64,000 nt of DNA, taken from the NCBI GenBank assembly GCA_022447605.1, contig JAKVBG010000002.1, forward strand, positions 62,001-126,000, in the 5' to 3' direction. The notes below the pieces were generated by a model. That model worked only from the letters and a program-made list of their open reading frames with translations, was not told the origin of the DNA and did not search any database. The translations under genes were made by a program, and so were the position numbers. The DNA is from Mariniblastus sp. (GTDB lineage Bacteria; Planctomycetota; Planctomycetia; Pirellulales; Pirellulaceae). This document shows positions 36,492 through 45,625 of this stretch, piece by piece. Each line of letters begins with the position of its first letter. The stretch's first letter is position 1.

Positions 36492-38228
36492 TTAGTCGAG
36501 TGGGAACTCGTCATCGGTCGCGCTGTTGCCATAGAGCGGCAGGTATCGATAGTAAACTTCGAGCGTCATGCAGGACAGCGATGTGGCATAAAGTCGGCCA
36601 CCGACGCGCGCGCCGTGGTCACCCTCTCCGAAAAACCAGCTTCCCTTGGCGTCTCCCTCAGTCGATTGGGACTTGACCAGGAAGTCGCGCATTTTTCCAT
36701 TCCAACGTTTCCAGATGTCGCCGCCATAATGCTTCATCACCTGGGTGGCGTAATAGTTGTAGTACATGTTGAATCGAGGCGCGCTGTTGGCAAATTGTGG
36801 ACCGAGATTGGCATAGCCCCGCTGGCCCACGTCCGGCTCCATTTTCGCCATCCACTCCACACCCTCGGTCAAGCCGGCATGGTCACGATCCCAGCCCATG
36901 TACATGCGGCAGAGCAGGCCAACAGAAGTTCGCGCCTTGTGGCCCGGTGTGCGGGATTGCGGCTTGTCGGTGTAGCCGTAAATGGCACCGCTGTCGATCG
37001 AGACCGCATCCAGGAATTTGTTCGTCAACTTGTACGTCCGTTTATTGATGTCGAGTCCGCTCATCTTGCCGCTCTTGAGCGCCATCACCTGCCAACCGAC
37101 GGCCGACGTGTCACCTGCTTGTCTCGGTTGATAGCGCCAGCCACCGCCCACCACATCCTGGGCATCTTCGATAAACCAGATGGTGCCCTGGGCGTAAGGT
37201 GCCAGGCGGGCGTCCTTGGTCATGGCAAAGGCTTCATTGAATACGATGGCAACCAGCCCATGGGAGTACATCGTGCCGCCCGGTTCATGGTAGGAAAGTC
37301 CCCGCCCCCGGCGTTTTCCCCGGTCCATCAGGAATTCGAGGCCTTGCTTGACCTCTTTCTTGTATTTGCCATTAAGGTGAGTTTGGCCGTTGCCCAGGAA
37401 CGGAAGCAGGGCCAGGGCGGTGGCACCAAAACGGGCTTCCGGTCTCATGCCGGGGTCGCCGTTTTCCGGTGACTTTCGGAATTTGCCTGGACCGATGGTG
37501 TGATCGAGGCTCCAGCCGCCATCGGGCAATTGGTGCTTGGCCAGCCACTCGAGCGCCATTTGGACGGCCTTCTCCGTGGCCGCATTCCCACCGTACTTGC
37601 GCAGCAACTGGTCTTTGCCGTTACCGCTGCGACTGCTGGTTTCATTGGAAAAATCGGACGACGTCAACTCCATCATTTCGTCGCCTTCAAAATTGGAGGT
37701 GTCATCGGCCAGGAAAGCGGACGTTTCAACCAGGGCTGTTGTGTCGATAGTCAACGGTTCCGCTTCCGTGATTTCCGTGTTCGCCTGTTCGGGGATTTCG
37801 CTTTCAAATGGGTCGGTCGTTTCAAAATCGGTCACTTCCAGGTTGACATCGAGGGTTTCCACCGAGGTGTCGGCCATCTCTCCCGCTTCGAAGCTGACGG
37901 TCTTTTTGATCGGTAACTCAATGACAAAAATCGCCAGGATCAAGATCAGGGCAACATGGCTCAGAAAACTGACCATCCAACTCGGCATGGCGTTAAAGAA
38001 GATGAACCGATGTCCGGTCGATTCGGTGGCGTCCTGCTCTTCTTCGTTCGACTCGTCTGGCTGGGGAGCAGGGCGTTGCTGGGCGGGTGGCTGTTGGGCG
38101 GGTGGCTGCTGGGCGGCAGGTTGATTGTCAGCAGGCTGGTTGTCAGCAGGTTGATTGTCAGCAGGCTGGTTGTCAGCAGGTGGGTTGCCGTTCTGGTTTT
38201 CCGCCGGGTTGTGGCTGGGATCGCTCAT
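36492..38228 (-). CDS. Membrane-anchored protein with terpene-cyclase-like (squalene-oxidase) repeats
   Basis: 578 residues. The N-terminus is a disordered Pro/Gln/Asn tract (four NQPAD units, then QQPPAQ). A membrane helix follows at about 77-105 (WMVSFLSHVALILILAIFVIEL). After an acidic linker, residues about 220-560 form an alpha/alpha-barrel of the prenyltransferase/squalene-oxidase repeat type (ALEWLAKHQLPDGGWSLDHTIGP; GLEFLMDRG; GGGWRYQPRQAGDTSAVGWQVMAL; GVEWMAKMEP). The Asp-rich catalytic motif of true cyclases (DxDD) is not evident, so this is more likely a structural or binding barrel, a known planctomycete family type. Function unknown. Confidence 0.8.
   Translation of the reverse strand: MSDPSHNPAENQNGNPPADNQPADNQPADNQPADNQPAAQQPPAQQPPAQQRPAPQPDESNEEEQDATESTGHRFIFFNAMPSWMVSFLSHVALILILAIFVIELPIKKTVSFEAGEMADTSVETLDVNLEVTDFETTDPFESEIPEQANTEITEAEPLTIDTTALVETSAFLADDTSNFEGDEMMELTSSDFSNETSSRSGNGKDQLLRKYGGNAATEKAVQMALEWLAKHQLPDGGWSLDHTIGPGKFRKSPENGDPGMRPEARFGATALALLPFLGNGQTHLNGKYKKEVKQGLEFLMDRGKRRGRGLSYHEPGGTMYSHGLVAIVFNEAFAMTKDARLAPYAQGTIWFIEDAQDVVGGGWRYQPRQAGDTSAVGWQVMALKSGKMSGLDINKRTYKLTNKFLDAVSIDSGAIYGYTDKPQSRTPGHKARTSVGLLCRMYMGWDRDHAGLTEGVEWMAKMEPDVGQRGYANLGPQFANSAPRFNMYYNYYATQVMKHYGGDIWKRWNGKMRDFLVKSQSTEGDAKGSWFFGEGDHGARVGGRLYATSLSCMTLEVYYRYLPLYGNSATDDEFPLD
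38121..38180. repeat. 15-bp coding repeat (NQPAD units)
   Basis: Four 15-base units alternate between TTGATTGTCAGCAGG and CTGGTTGTCAGCAGG on the + strand, so a 30-base repeat is present twice. They encode the Asn-Gln-Pro-Ala-Asp units in the disordered N-terminus of the leftward gene. Confidence 0.85.
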
Positions 38229-38553
38229 ATCTTCACTCGACTCATTTCTGGTTTCCGGTCATTGCCCGGGTGCGACATTCCAGTGGCTGTACAGGAGCGG
38301 AAACGCCATTGGGACTTGCCGACTGTGGGGGTGTGGCAACGGCTCTTTTTAATATACTCCATTTGGCTACCGATTTTTTTGCCGGAGCTCATATTTCAGA
38401 GATCAATTTTGAAAGGAATCGTACAAATGTCGGTTTTTCGGTCCTGGCAGGCTGGAGTGATTCGGTGTTACGGCTTATTCCTTTGGAATTGCCGGATTTT
38501 GTGGTTTTGTCGATATACTGCTGGAAACGATAGTTGAGGCCAGGAATTTGGAA
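38229..38553. other. Divergent intergenic region upstream of panC
   Basis: 325 bases with no coding sequence. TATACT at 38514-38519 is a good -10 candidate for panC (35 bases before its ATG), but no matching -35 is visible, so it may depend on an activator or another sigma factor. Confidence 0.4.
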
Positions 38554-39408
38554 ATGAGTGAACTGCGCGTCGTGTCTTCCTGCCGAGAACTGGTCTCGGT
38601 GATAGCCGATTATCGAAAACAGGGTCGCTCCATCGGTCTGGTGCCGACCATGGGTGCTTTGCATGCGGGTCATTTGAGCCTGGTGGAAAGATCGCTTGCC
38701 GCCACCGATCTGACGTTCGTTTCGATTTTTGTCAATCCAACGCAATTTGCCGCAGACGAGGATCTGGATCAATACCCGCGGCCTCTCGAGCAGGACCTGG
38801 AGAAATTGAGCCGGGCAGGGGCTGACTGCGTGTTTCTACCGGATGTGTCCGAGATGTACCCCGGGAATTGTACGACGTCGATCGAGCCGCCCCAGGTTTC
38901 GCGGCGGTGGGAGGGCGAATCCCGGCCTTCCCATTTCGGCGGGGTCTGTACGGTTGTCCTCAAGCTGTTGAACCTGATCCCGGCCGATGTGGCTTTTTTT
39001 GGTGAAAAGGATTTTCAGCAATTGGCCGTGATTCGGCAGATGGTCGAGGACCTGAACGTGGCCACCCGGATCGAGGGTTGTCCCATTGTCCGCGAGCCGG
39101 ATGGCTTGGCGATGTCTTCCCGAAACGTCTATCTGAGTGAAACGGACCGGGAGATTGCCCTCTCGCTACACCGGACCCTGGCGAGCGTGGCGGAACAGGT
39201 GGCGCAGGGAGAAACGGACAGCCATCTGCTGATGGCCGAAATGAGACAGAAGCTGATCGATTCCGGTGTGTCGCGGGTTGATTATGCCGTGATTGCCGAC
39301 CCAACGACGCTGGAAGTGGTTGAAGAAGTTGAGGGGACCGTGGTGGCGCTGCTGGCTTGCCAGGTCGGTCAGGTCCGCTTGATTGACAACTGTGTCATTG
39401 CACGTTGA
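38554..39408 (+). CDS. panC: Pantoate--beta-alanine ligase
   Basis: 284 residues. PTMGALHAGHLSLV (31-44) is the HIGH-type ATP motif of the cytidylyltransferase-like fold, FVNPTQF binds pantoate, GEKDFQQLAVIRQMV and SSRNVYLS complete the active site. Makes pantothenate from pantoate and beta-alanine with ATP. ATG 38554 has AGGA eight bases upstream; a TTG two codons earlier is less likely. panB and panD are not in the window. Confidence 0.95.
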   Translation: MSELRVVSSCRELVSVIADYRKQGRSIGLVPTMGALHAGHLSLVERSLAATDLTFVSIFVNPTQFAADEDLDQYPRPLEQDLEKLSRAGADCVFLPDVSEMYPGNCTTSIEPPQVSRRWEGESRPSHFGGVCTVVLKLLNLIPADVAFFGEKDFQQLAVIRQMVEDLNVATRIEGCPIVREPDGLAMSSRNVYLSETDREIALSLHRTLASVAEQVAQGETDSHLLMAEMRQKLIDSGVSRVDYAVIADPTTLEVVEEVEGTVVALLACQVGQVRLIDNCVIAR

Positions 39409-39503
39409 TAGACGTTACGATGACGTGAACCAATCAGGCAGTACGCTGTCCGGCGAGACCGGGCCGGCGCTGCTGGCGATCGATAAGAGTGTCCTGGAAA
39501 ACT

Positions 39504-40772
39504 ATGCAGCAAACGTTGTTCCACATCCCGCATGCCCTGTTTGATGGCTGGCTGTTGGCTATCTGGCTGGTCATTGGATTGGCCATGATGGGATACCAAT
39601 GGTTGGTGGCCAAGCGACGTTCGGATGCCTTGGGCCTGCTGCCGATTATTGTGATCGTTGGCTTGGTCATTCACTTTGTCCTGCCCGGACTGGAAAACAG
39701 GGGGATCAACCCGGAGGACCCCCAGGGGGACCTGATCCCGCTTGGACTCGCGATCCGTGGCTACGGATTTTTTATGTTGCTGGCCATCGCCGCCGGGCTG
39801 GGGCTGGTTTACTGGCGCTGCCAACAGGTCGGCTTTGAATTCGACCGGATGATGTCGCTCTGTTTCTGGGTCATCGTGTTAGGCCTGGTCGGAGCGCGGC
39901 TGTTCTATGTGATCCAGAAATGGGATGAGTTTGCCGGTGCTGGCGACAGCAACCTGATTTTCAAGATGCTGGACATGACCAAGGGAGGGCTGGTCGTTTA
40001 CGGTAGCCTGATCGGTGGGCTGCTGGGCGCCATGGGCTACATCATCCTGAAGAAGATGTCCTGGTCGGAAGTCGGGGATATCCTGGCACCCGCTCTGGTA
40101 CTTGGCCTGGCGATTGGCCGGATCGGCTGTCTGATGAATGGCTGCTGTTACGGTGGTATCTGCCAGTCGCCCCACCCGGGAATCGCCTTTCCCGCCGGTT
40201 CGCCCCCCTACATGCAACAACTGGCTACCGGCCCATTACTCGGTGTTGAGGGAACCTGGAACCTCGATGGGTTGAGGGTGGAAACCGTGGAGCCGGCGTC
40301 GCTGGCCGAATCCCGGGGTATCCAGCCGGGTGATCAGTTGATGCTGTTATTGCCCAGCAGTATCGATTTGAAAGCGGTCAAGCAACAGGGGATCCAGATG
40401 CCGGCCGACCTCGTAATTGGCGGCCCCAGGATTGGTCAACTCAAACTTTCTGCCGCCGACCTGCCTGATTTTTCCTTGCCTGTCCACCCGACCCAGGTAT
40501 ACAGTTCCATCAATGCACTCCTGTTGTGCCTGGTCCTCTGGTTCTACTACCCGTTTCGGAAACACTCCGGAGAAGTCCTGGCCTGGATGCTGATCCTCTA
40601 CCCGGTGGGGCGGTTTTTCCTGGAGGCGATCAGGACGGATGAATTGGGGCAATTCGGAACGACTTTGACGATATCCCAGTGGGTCAGCATCGGCACGATC
40701 CTGGTCGGTTTCGCTTTGTTGATCTATATCCGCTCGAAAACACCGACCCTACCTGATGGACAACCCGTATAA
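39504..40772 (+). CDS. lgt: Prolipoprotein diacylglyceryl transferase with inserted PDZ-like domain
   Basis: 422-residue membrane enzyme, about 150 longer than typical Lgt. Core motifs: GGLVVYGSLIGG near 161, the signature GRIGCLMNGCCYGG (205-218), HPTQVYSS near 328 and GRFFLEAIR near 369 with the essential Arg. The extra length is an N-terminal helix set and an insertion of about 85 residues (240-324) after the signature; residues 255-280 (VEPASLAESRGIQPGDQL) look like a PDZ ligand-binding loop and strand. Transfers diacylglycerol to lipobox cysteines, which several proteins in this window carry. Start ATG 39504 gives the expected MQQTLFHIPH beginning. Confidence 0.92.
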   Translation: MQQTLFHIPHALFDGWLLAIWLVIGLAMMGYQWLVAKRRSDALGLLPIIVIVGLVIHFVLPGLENRGINPEDPQGDLIPLGLAIRGYGFFMLLAIAAGLGLVYWRCQQVGFEFDRMMSLCFWVIVLGLVGARLFYVIQKWDEFAGAGDSNLIFKMLDMTKGGLVVYGSLIGGLLGAMGYIILKKMSWSEVGDILAPALVLGLAIGRIGCLMNGCCYGGICQSPHPGIAFPAGSPPYMQQLATGPLLGVEGTWNLDGLRVETVEPASLAESRGIQPGDQLMLLLPSSIDLKAVKQQGIQMPADLVIGGPRIGQLKLSAADLPDFSLPVHPTQVYSSINALLLCLVLWFYYPFRKHSGEVLAWMLILYPVGRFFLEAIRTDELGQFGTTLTISQWVSIGTILVGFALLIYIRSKTPTLPDGQPV

Positions 40773-40946
40773 GGAAGCAACCCGACCTGCATGCAATCGG
40801 GACCTGATCCCGCTAGAATGAGGGACGACCCGTTCCTGCTGACTGCCCGAAACGACCGATTTTGGACAGGGATAGAGAATTTAGGGAGAATTTCACCCAG
40901 ACCGGTACTGTTGGGAACTTAACGGCGACCCAGGTCGTCCATCCGT

Positions 40947-41519
40947 ATGAACCAATTATCGTCCAATCAAGTCGATCAACAGCTGATCCAGGCGACGCTG
41001 GATGGCAACAGCGAGATGTTTGGCCAGTTGATCTGCAAGTACCAGAATCGGTTGTATAACGGTCTGGTGCAGATGTTGCGGAGTGAGTCGGATGCGGAAG
41101 ACGTCGTTCAAGAAGCGTTCATCTTGGCCTACACCAAGCTGAGTTCGTTTCAAGGCAACAGCGCCTTTTTTACCTGGCTCTACCGAATTGGGTACAACGT
41201 TGCCATCACGAAGCTCAGGCGGCGGAAGCCAACGGTCTCTTTGGAGCACCGGGATGATGAAACCCAGTTTCAGTTGCCCGGCAACACGCCGATGCCGGAT
41301 GCCGGATTGGAACGTGAGGAACAGGCCGCACAGTTGATGGAAGCCCTCGGTCGGCTTTCCGAAGAACATCGATCGATCTTGGTATTGCGGGAGATGGAAG
41401 AGATGGACTACGACGCGATTTCCGAAATCCTGGACTTGCCGATTGGAACGGTGCGTAGCCGACTGCACCGCGCCCGTTCCCAACTGAAACAGCAATTGGA
41501 GTTGATGATGGATTCCTGA
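40947..41519 (+). CDS. ECF-type RNA polymerase sigma factor
   Basis: 190 residues. Region 2 (YQNRLYNGLVQMLRSESDAEDVVQEAFILAYTKLSSFQGNSAFFTWLYRIGYNVAI) and region 4 (LSEEHRSILVLREMEEMDYDAISEILDLPIGTVRSRLHRARSQLK) are complete. The sequence resembles RpoE-like ECF factors. The downstream membrane protein is its likely anti-sigma factor. Its own promoter targets cannot be deduced here. Confidence 0.93.
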   Translation: MNQLSSNQVDQQLIQATLDGNSEMFGQLICKYQNRLYNGLVQMLRSESDAEDVVQEAFILAYTKLSSFQGNSAFFTWLYRIGYNVAITKLRRRKPTVSLEHRDDETQFQLPGNTPMPDAGLEREEQAAQLMEALGRLSEEHRSILVLREMEEMDYDAISEILDLPIGTVRSRLHRARSQLKQQLELMMDS

Positions 41520-41596
41520 TTGAACTCCTTGAACATCGTTAAACGTCAATCCGGAAAATACGGAGTGACACGAATTTATTTTTTTATTTTAGAACC

Positions 41597-43315
41597 ATGT
41601 CCGACGCCTCGTTTCCCGAAAACCTGATCAGCGCGTACCTCGACGGAGAGCTGTCACCGGAGGAATCCGCTCACGTTGAACGGATGCTGCAGCAGCATCC
41701 CGAGTATGCCGATTTACTGGAAGAATTCCGGCAGCAATCGGCTGCGCTGAAACAGCTTCCCAAGCTTGAACTCGATGCCGATTTTGCCCGACGCGTCATG
41801 GCCGATGACCGGATCCGCGCGACGGCGCCCCCGGCTGCCGATCGAGCAGTTCCCGCGAACATGGGCCGGGAGCGTTGGGTCGGCGCCATCGCCGCGATCG
41901 GTGCCCTGGCCGCCACGATCCTGGTGATTCTGCTCCTGCCGTTTCTCAATCCGTCAGCGACGGGACCGGTTGCCGCCAAGAGCTCGGACCAGGCGGAGCG
42001 AGCCAGGCCGAATGCGGCTGCTGCGGCGCCCCCGGCTGCCGCGGCGGTCGATAGTTTCCAGGCGGATGACTTGCAGGAGGGGGGGCCGGAAGATGCCATC
42101 ATGGCCAAGGGTGACCTCCTCAACTCGCGCAGTGATCGGGAAGCGGGTCGGGGCCTGGAAAAACCGGCTCAGGCACTCAATGAAGATCGGTCTCTGAAGA
42201 ATGACGTGGAGATGTCAGGGCGATCCCGCAGCCGCCCGATGGCCGCAGCAGATCGTCCCGCGATGCCGGGTAAAAAAGAAGCCTTCAACCAGAAATCGCT
42301 TGCGCTCGAGGACATGGAACTGGAGCTCGAGGACATGGAACTGGACCAGGAATTGGGCTCGGGGGACGAGAGAGTCGCCAGTGACGAACGGGGATTGTTG
42401 ATGGAGGAGCAGGTTGAGTCGCCTGGATTTTCCGATTCCGGGGGGCCGTTCCATTCGGTCAACGTGATGCAAATCGATTTGCCCCAGGGGGCTGCCGAAC
42501 GAAAACGCCTGTTTGACTTGCTGGACAAATACCAGGTTGCCTTGCCCCGGACCGGTGAGAGCGCCCCGCAACAGGAGGGCGCGGCTGACCCGACCGTCGA
42601 TGCGGCATCGATCTATTATGTGCTGGCCGACAAGACCCAGATGACCGGTTTTGCGATGGACCTGTCCCGCTCATCGTCGGCCGTGATCGCCATGTACCGA
42701 ATGGGGGAGGGCAACCGCCAGAAGATCGGCCAGTACTTGCAATCGCCCCCCGTCATGCAGCAGATTCAGCCGGAGCAATCGTTCCGCCAGGACCAGCAAG
42801 CGGGCGAGGACCAATCGGAGGAGCAGGCCCAGCAGGTCGCTCCGGTCCAGCAACTTGACTTGCCCCAGCCTGGTCAACAGTCGATTGGGGTTCCAATGGA
42901 CTCGATCATCGTCAAAGGTGGGAACGTGATCGCGGGAGGATCGGGCAAGCCTCAGGATCAATTGAGCCTTTCCTATCTGAACCGGCAGGCGGCCGATACC
43001 CAACAGCGCGGCAATCAGTGGTTTGACAAATCCCCAGGGGGTGGCCAGGGTCTTGCGCTACGTGAAAAAGCGGGAGAGCTGTCAGCCTCGGCTGGCGGCG
43101 GTGGGGGCGCCTCGGCCATCGAGCAGAAGATCGATTCGCTGCAGACGGACGAGCCAGCTTCCCCCAATCGACAGTTGCAAAGGCCGGACGACCGCTCGGT
43201 CCAGGTCTACCTGTTGATCGTGCAGAGCCGGCAAACGCCCGATACAGGTGGGCCAGCTGAGCCGGCGGCGGCCGGTGAAAAGGGGCCCGACCAGGTTCCC
43301 CGCTCGAATCAATAG
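41597..43315 (+). CDS. Membrane anti-sigma-type protein with long disordered exterior
   Basis: 572 residues. The first ~70 residues (ISAYLDGELSPEESAHVERMLQQHPEYADLLEEFRQ) have the anti-sigma N-terminal helix pattern, but the usual His-x3-Cys-x2-Cys zinc motif is absent, so it is a non-zinc variant. One membrane helix at about 93-117. The rest is low-complexity (Glu/Gln/Ala/Pro), with a 21-base repeat giving LEDMELE-LEDMELD and one folded segment (VNVMQIDLPQGAAERKRLFDLLDKY…SIYYVLADKTQMTGFAMDL). It follows the ECF gene by 77 bases on the same strand and should restrain it. Confidence 0.75.
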   Translation: MSDASFPENLISAYLDGELSPEESAHVERMLQQHPEYADLLEEFRQQSAALKQLPKLELDADFARRVMADDRIRATAPPAADRAVPANMGRERWVGAIAAIGALAATILVILLLPFLNPSATGPVAAKSSDQAERARPNAAAAAPPAAAAVDSFQADDLQEGGPEDAIMAKGDLLNSRSDREAGRGLEKPAQALNEDRSLKNDVEMSGRSRSRPMAAADRPAMPGKKEAFNQKSLALEDMELELEDMELDQELGSGDERVASDERGLLMEEQVESPGFSDSGGPFHSVNVMQIDLPQGAAERKRLFDLLDKYQVALPRTGESAPQQEGAADPTVDAASIYYVLADKTQMTGFAMDLSRSSSAVIAMYRMGEGNRQKIGQYLQSPPVMQQIQPEQSFRQDQQAGEDQSEEQAQQVAPVQQLDLPQPGQQSIGVPMDSIIVKGGNVIAGGSGKPQDQLSLSYLNRQAADTQQRGNQWFDKSPGGGQGLALREKAGELSASAGGGGGASAIEQKIDSLQTDEPASPNRQLQRPDDRSVQVYLLIVQSRQTPDTGGPAEPAAAGEKGPDQVPRSNQ

Positions 43316-43575
43316 CCATATCTTGCCACCGAATCGGCTCCGCTCAGCCGGTCTCCCGGTCGCTCATGCCACGAGTTTCGGTTGCGTTGACACGTACCAA
43401 CAACTTTTCCACAACAGCCGTCGATACGGTACGTTTTCCCAAATCGTAATTGTTTGCCATTATCGGGCAAAAACGGGAATTCGCCTGTTACCGCCAGCGG
43501 TCCCGTGTAATTTAGGCCCAACAAAAGTATTCTTGGTTGGAACGAAATCGCACACCGCGCAAGCTTGGGAAACGC

Positions 43576-44445
43576 ATGGAAAATCAGAAACAGACCGAGA
43601 CGGAACCACTCTTTCAGGAGCCGGAGATTGACGAGGAACTGACCGAGCAGCAGGAGGAGCAGTTTGATCAGTGTTCGCGCTCGTTTGTCGGTCAATGGAA
43701 CCAGTTGATCAGTACGACCAACTGGGACAAGGGAGAGATCATCCATCAGTGGCGGTCCTCGTTGGAAGATTCCGGCCTGCCCGCTGCAAGTTATACCGAT
43801 GATCGGTGGAGCAAGACGGTGGGCGGTGTCACACCACAGCATGTGGGGCGCCTGAGACGGACGTACTCTCGGTTCGGTCATGTTTCGAGCCAGTATACTG
43901 GCCTTTACTGGAGCCATTTCTACGCGGCACTCGATTGGGACGATGCAGAATTATGGCTGGAAGGGGCCGTCCAGAACGGCTGGTCGGTCTCTCAGATGCG
44001 TGGTCAGCGTTGGGAAACGATGGGAAAAGTCCCGGCCGAGCGGCCCAAGATAACCGATATCGTGGTGACCGAGGCGGAAGAGGAAGCTGAAGCGTTGACC
44101 CTTTCCGGTCGCGTTTCGGCCAACCAGGGAGAGGTCGCCGAGGGGCCGATCTACGAGGGTCCCGATTTCGGGGATGCCGACGATCCATCGCGCGCGACCT
44201 CAAAGCGTTCGGGAGATGCGGAACCGGGAGTTGCCTCGTCGCTGGGTGAGGGGATGGATAGCGCTGCCCGTGTCCGCCCGTTTGAGTCGTTTACCGATCT
44301 GCCCGATGATCTGTCAGACGCCTCCAGCATGTTCAAGATTGCCATCATTCGGCACAAGGCCGACCAGTGGCAGGAGATTTCCCGCGAGGAAGTGGTGGGG
44401 TTGCTGGACGCCTTGAAGCAACTCACCGTGGCCGCGTCGGAATAG
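43576..44445 (+). CDS. Acidic protein of unknown function
   Basis: 289 residues, soluble, very acidic. The N-terminus is a Glu/Gln-rich coil (EIDEELTEQQEEQFDQ). Residues about 40-170 look like a folded alpha-helical domain with conserved-looking Trp/Tyr (QWNQLISTTNWDKGEIIHQWRSSL, TYSRFGHVSSQYTGLYWSHFYAALDWDDAELWLEGAVQNGWSVSQMRGQRWE), which resembles domains of ParB/DUF3102-like proteins only loosely. The rest is disordered linker and a final helix. Unrecognised. Monocistronic. Confidence 0.5.
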   Translation: MENQKQTETEPLFQEPEIDEELTEQQEEQFDQCSRSFVGQWNQLISTTNWDKGEIIHQWRSSLEDSGLPAASYTDDRWSKTVGGVTPQHVGRLRRTYSRFGHVSSQYTGLYWSHFYAALDWDDAELWLEGAVQNGWSVSQMRGQRWETMGKVPAERPKITDIVVTEAEEEAEALTLSGRVSANQGEVAEGPIYEGPDFGDADDPSRATSKRSGDAEPGVASSLGEGMDSAARVRPFESFTDLPDDLSDASSMFKIAIIRHKADQWQEISREEVVGLLDALKQLTVAASE

Positions 44446-44518
44446 GCTCCCGGGGTCATGCTTGCCCGGCCAGTTCGGGTCCTTTTCTCATTTGATTACA
44501 CGAACAGAGAGTGAAACC

Positions 44519-45601
44519 ATGTCGATCAAGGTTGCCATCATCGGGGCGGGCGGAATGCTCGAGTATCACGCCAACGGTTTTCTGGAGGCGGGTGCCGAAT
44601 TGGTGGCGATTACCGATTTGGACGAGGCCGCGGCGGCCAAGGCGGCGACCGAGTACGGGATGTCGGGGACCTTTGCCTCTCCGCAGGCGATGCTGGCCGA
44701 GGCCGAGTGCGATGCCGTCAGCATTATCGTACCGAACAAGTTTCATGCGCCGCTGGCCATCGAGTGCTTGGCGGCAGGCAAACATGTCTTTTGTGAAAAA
44801 CCCCCTGCGCTCAATGCGGGCGAGGTCGAGCAGATGATTGCCGCCGCCGAGGCGAGTGGCAAACACCTGATGTTCAACTTCAACAACCGGGCCCGTCCTG
44901 AGGCGTACGCCATGATGAAGTTGATCGAGGATGGCACGGTTGGAACGATCAACTCGGCTCAGGCGAAGTGGATTCGTCGCACCGGGATCCCCGGGTTTGG
45001 TGGGTGGTTCACGACCAAGGCGCTCTCGGGTGGGGGCCCGCTGATCGACCTGCTGCACATGGTCGACCTGGCGATGTACTTCATGGGCTATCCCCAGCCG
45101 ACCCATGTACTGGGACAGACGTTCTCTGATTTTATTGACCAACCCGGTTTCAAAGGCCCCTGGGGGATTCCGGACAATGCGGACGGGGTGACCGATGTGG
45201 AAGCGGCGGCCCACGCCATGATCCGGTTTGAAGCGGGACAGATTCTGACACTACAAGCTTCCTGGGCCGAGATGGTCAAGCGCGAAGAAGTCTCAGTCGT
45301 TTTCCAGGGGACGGTGGCCGGTGGCAAGGTCGAGCGACTTTTTGGTAGCGACGGCCTGGACGATACGGCGATCGATACGTGCGAGATCTACTTGCAAGAG
45401 GATGGCCAGTCGGTCAACCGGACGGTCGAGGTGGATGAGTGTCCTGACATGGGCCGGGCCCGCTCGGCCGCCAACTTCATTCGAACCATCCAGGGGGAAG
45501 AATCTCCCCTCAATACACCCGACCAGGCCTTGGCCCTGATGCGGGTGATCGATGCGATCTACCAGTCAGCGGAAACGGGCCAACCCGTTTCGCTTTCATA
45601 G
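44519..45601 (+). CDS. Gfo/Idh/MocA-family oxidoreductase (1)
   Basis: 360 residues. N-terminal NAD(P) Rossmann fold (VAIIGAGGMLEYHANGFLEAGAELVAITDLD) and the family EKP motif (HVFCEKPPALNAGEVEQM). The C-terminal domain has the typical GGGPLIDLLHMVDLAMYFMG, including the Asp and His pair used in catalysis. Acts on a sugar or inositol derivative; substrate not readable. ATG 44519 follows AGAGAG. Paired with the next gene, so the two may work on one pathway. Confidence 0.9.
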   Translation: MSIKVAIIGAGGMLEYHANGFLEAGAELVAITDLDEAAAAKAATEYGMSGTFASPQAMLAEAECDAVSIIVPNKFHAPLAIECLAAGKHVFCEKPPALNAGEVEQMIAAAEASGKHLMFNFNNRARPEAYAMMKLIEDGTVGTINSAQAKWIRRTGIPGFGGWFTTKALSGGGPLIDLLHMVDLAMYFMGYPQPTHVLGQTFSDFIDQPGFKGPWGIPDNADGVTDVEAAAHAMIRFEAGQILTLQASWAEMVKREEVSVVFQGTVAGGKVERLFGSDGLDDTAIDTCEIYLQEDGQSVNRTVEVDECPDMGRARSAANFIRTIQGEESPLNTPDQALALMRVIDAIYQSAETGQPVSLS

Positions 45602-45625
45602 CTTACAACTCCAGGGAGAAGACCG

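Noticed and set aside
36393-37472. 359-codon open frame on the + strand opposite the cyclase-like gene
   Set aside because: Antisense to a well-supported gene and starts within the fabH end; not protein-like.
36492-38228. Squalene-hopene cyclase
   Set aside because: Barrel-type repeats are present but the DxDD catalytic motif is not evident, and the membrane anchor and disordered N-terminus are atypical.
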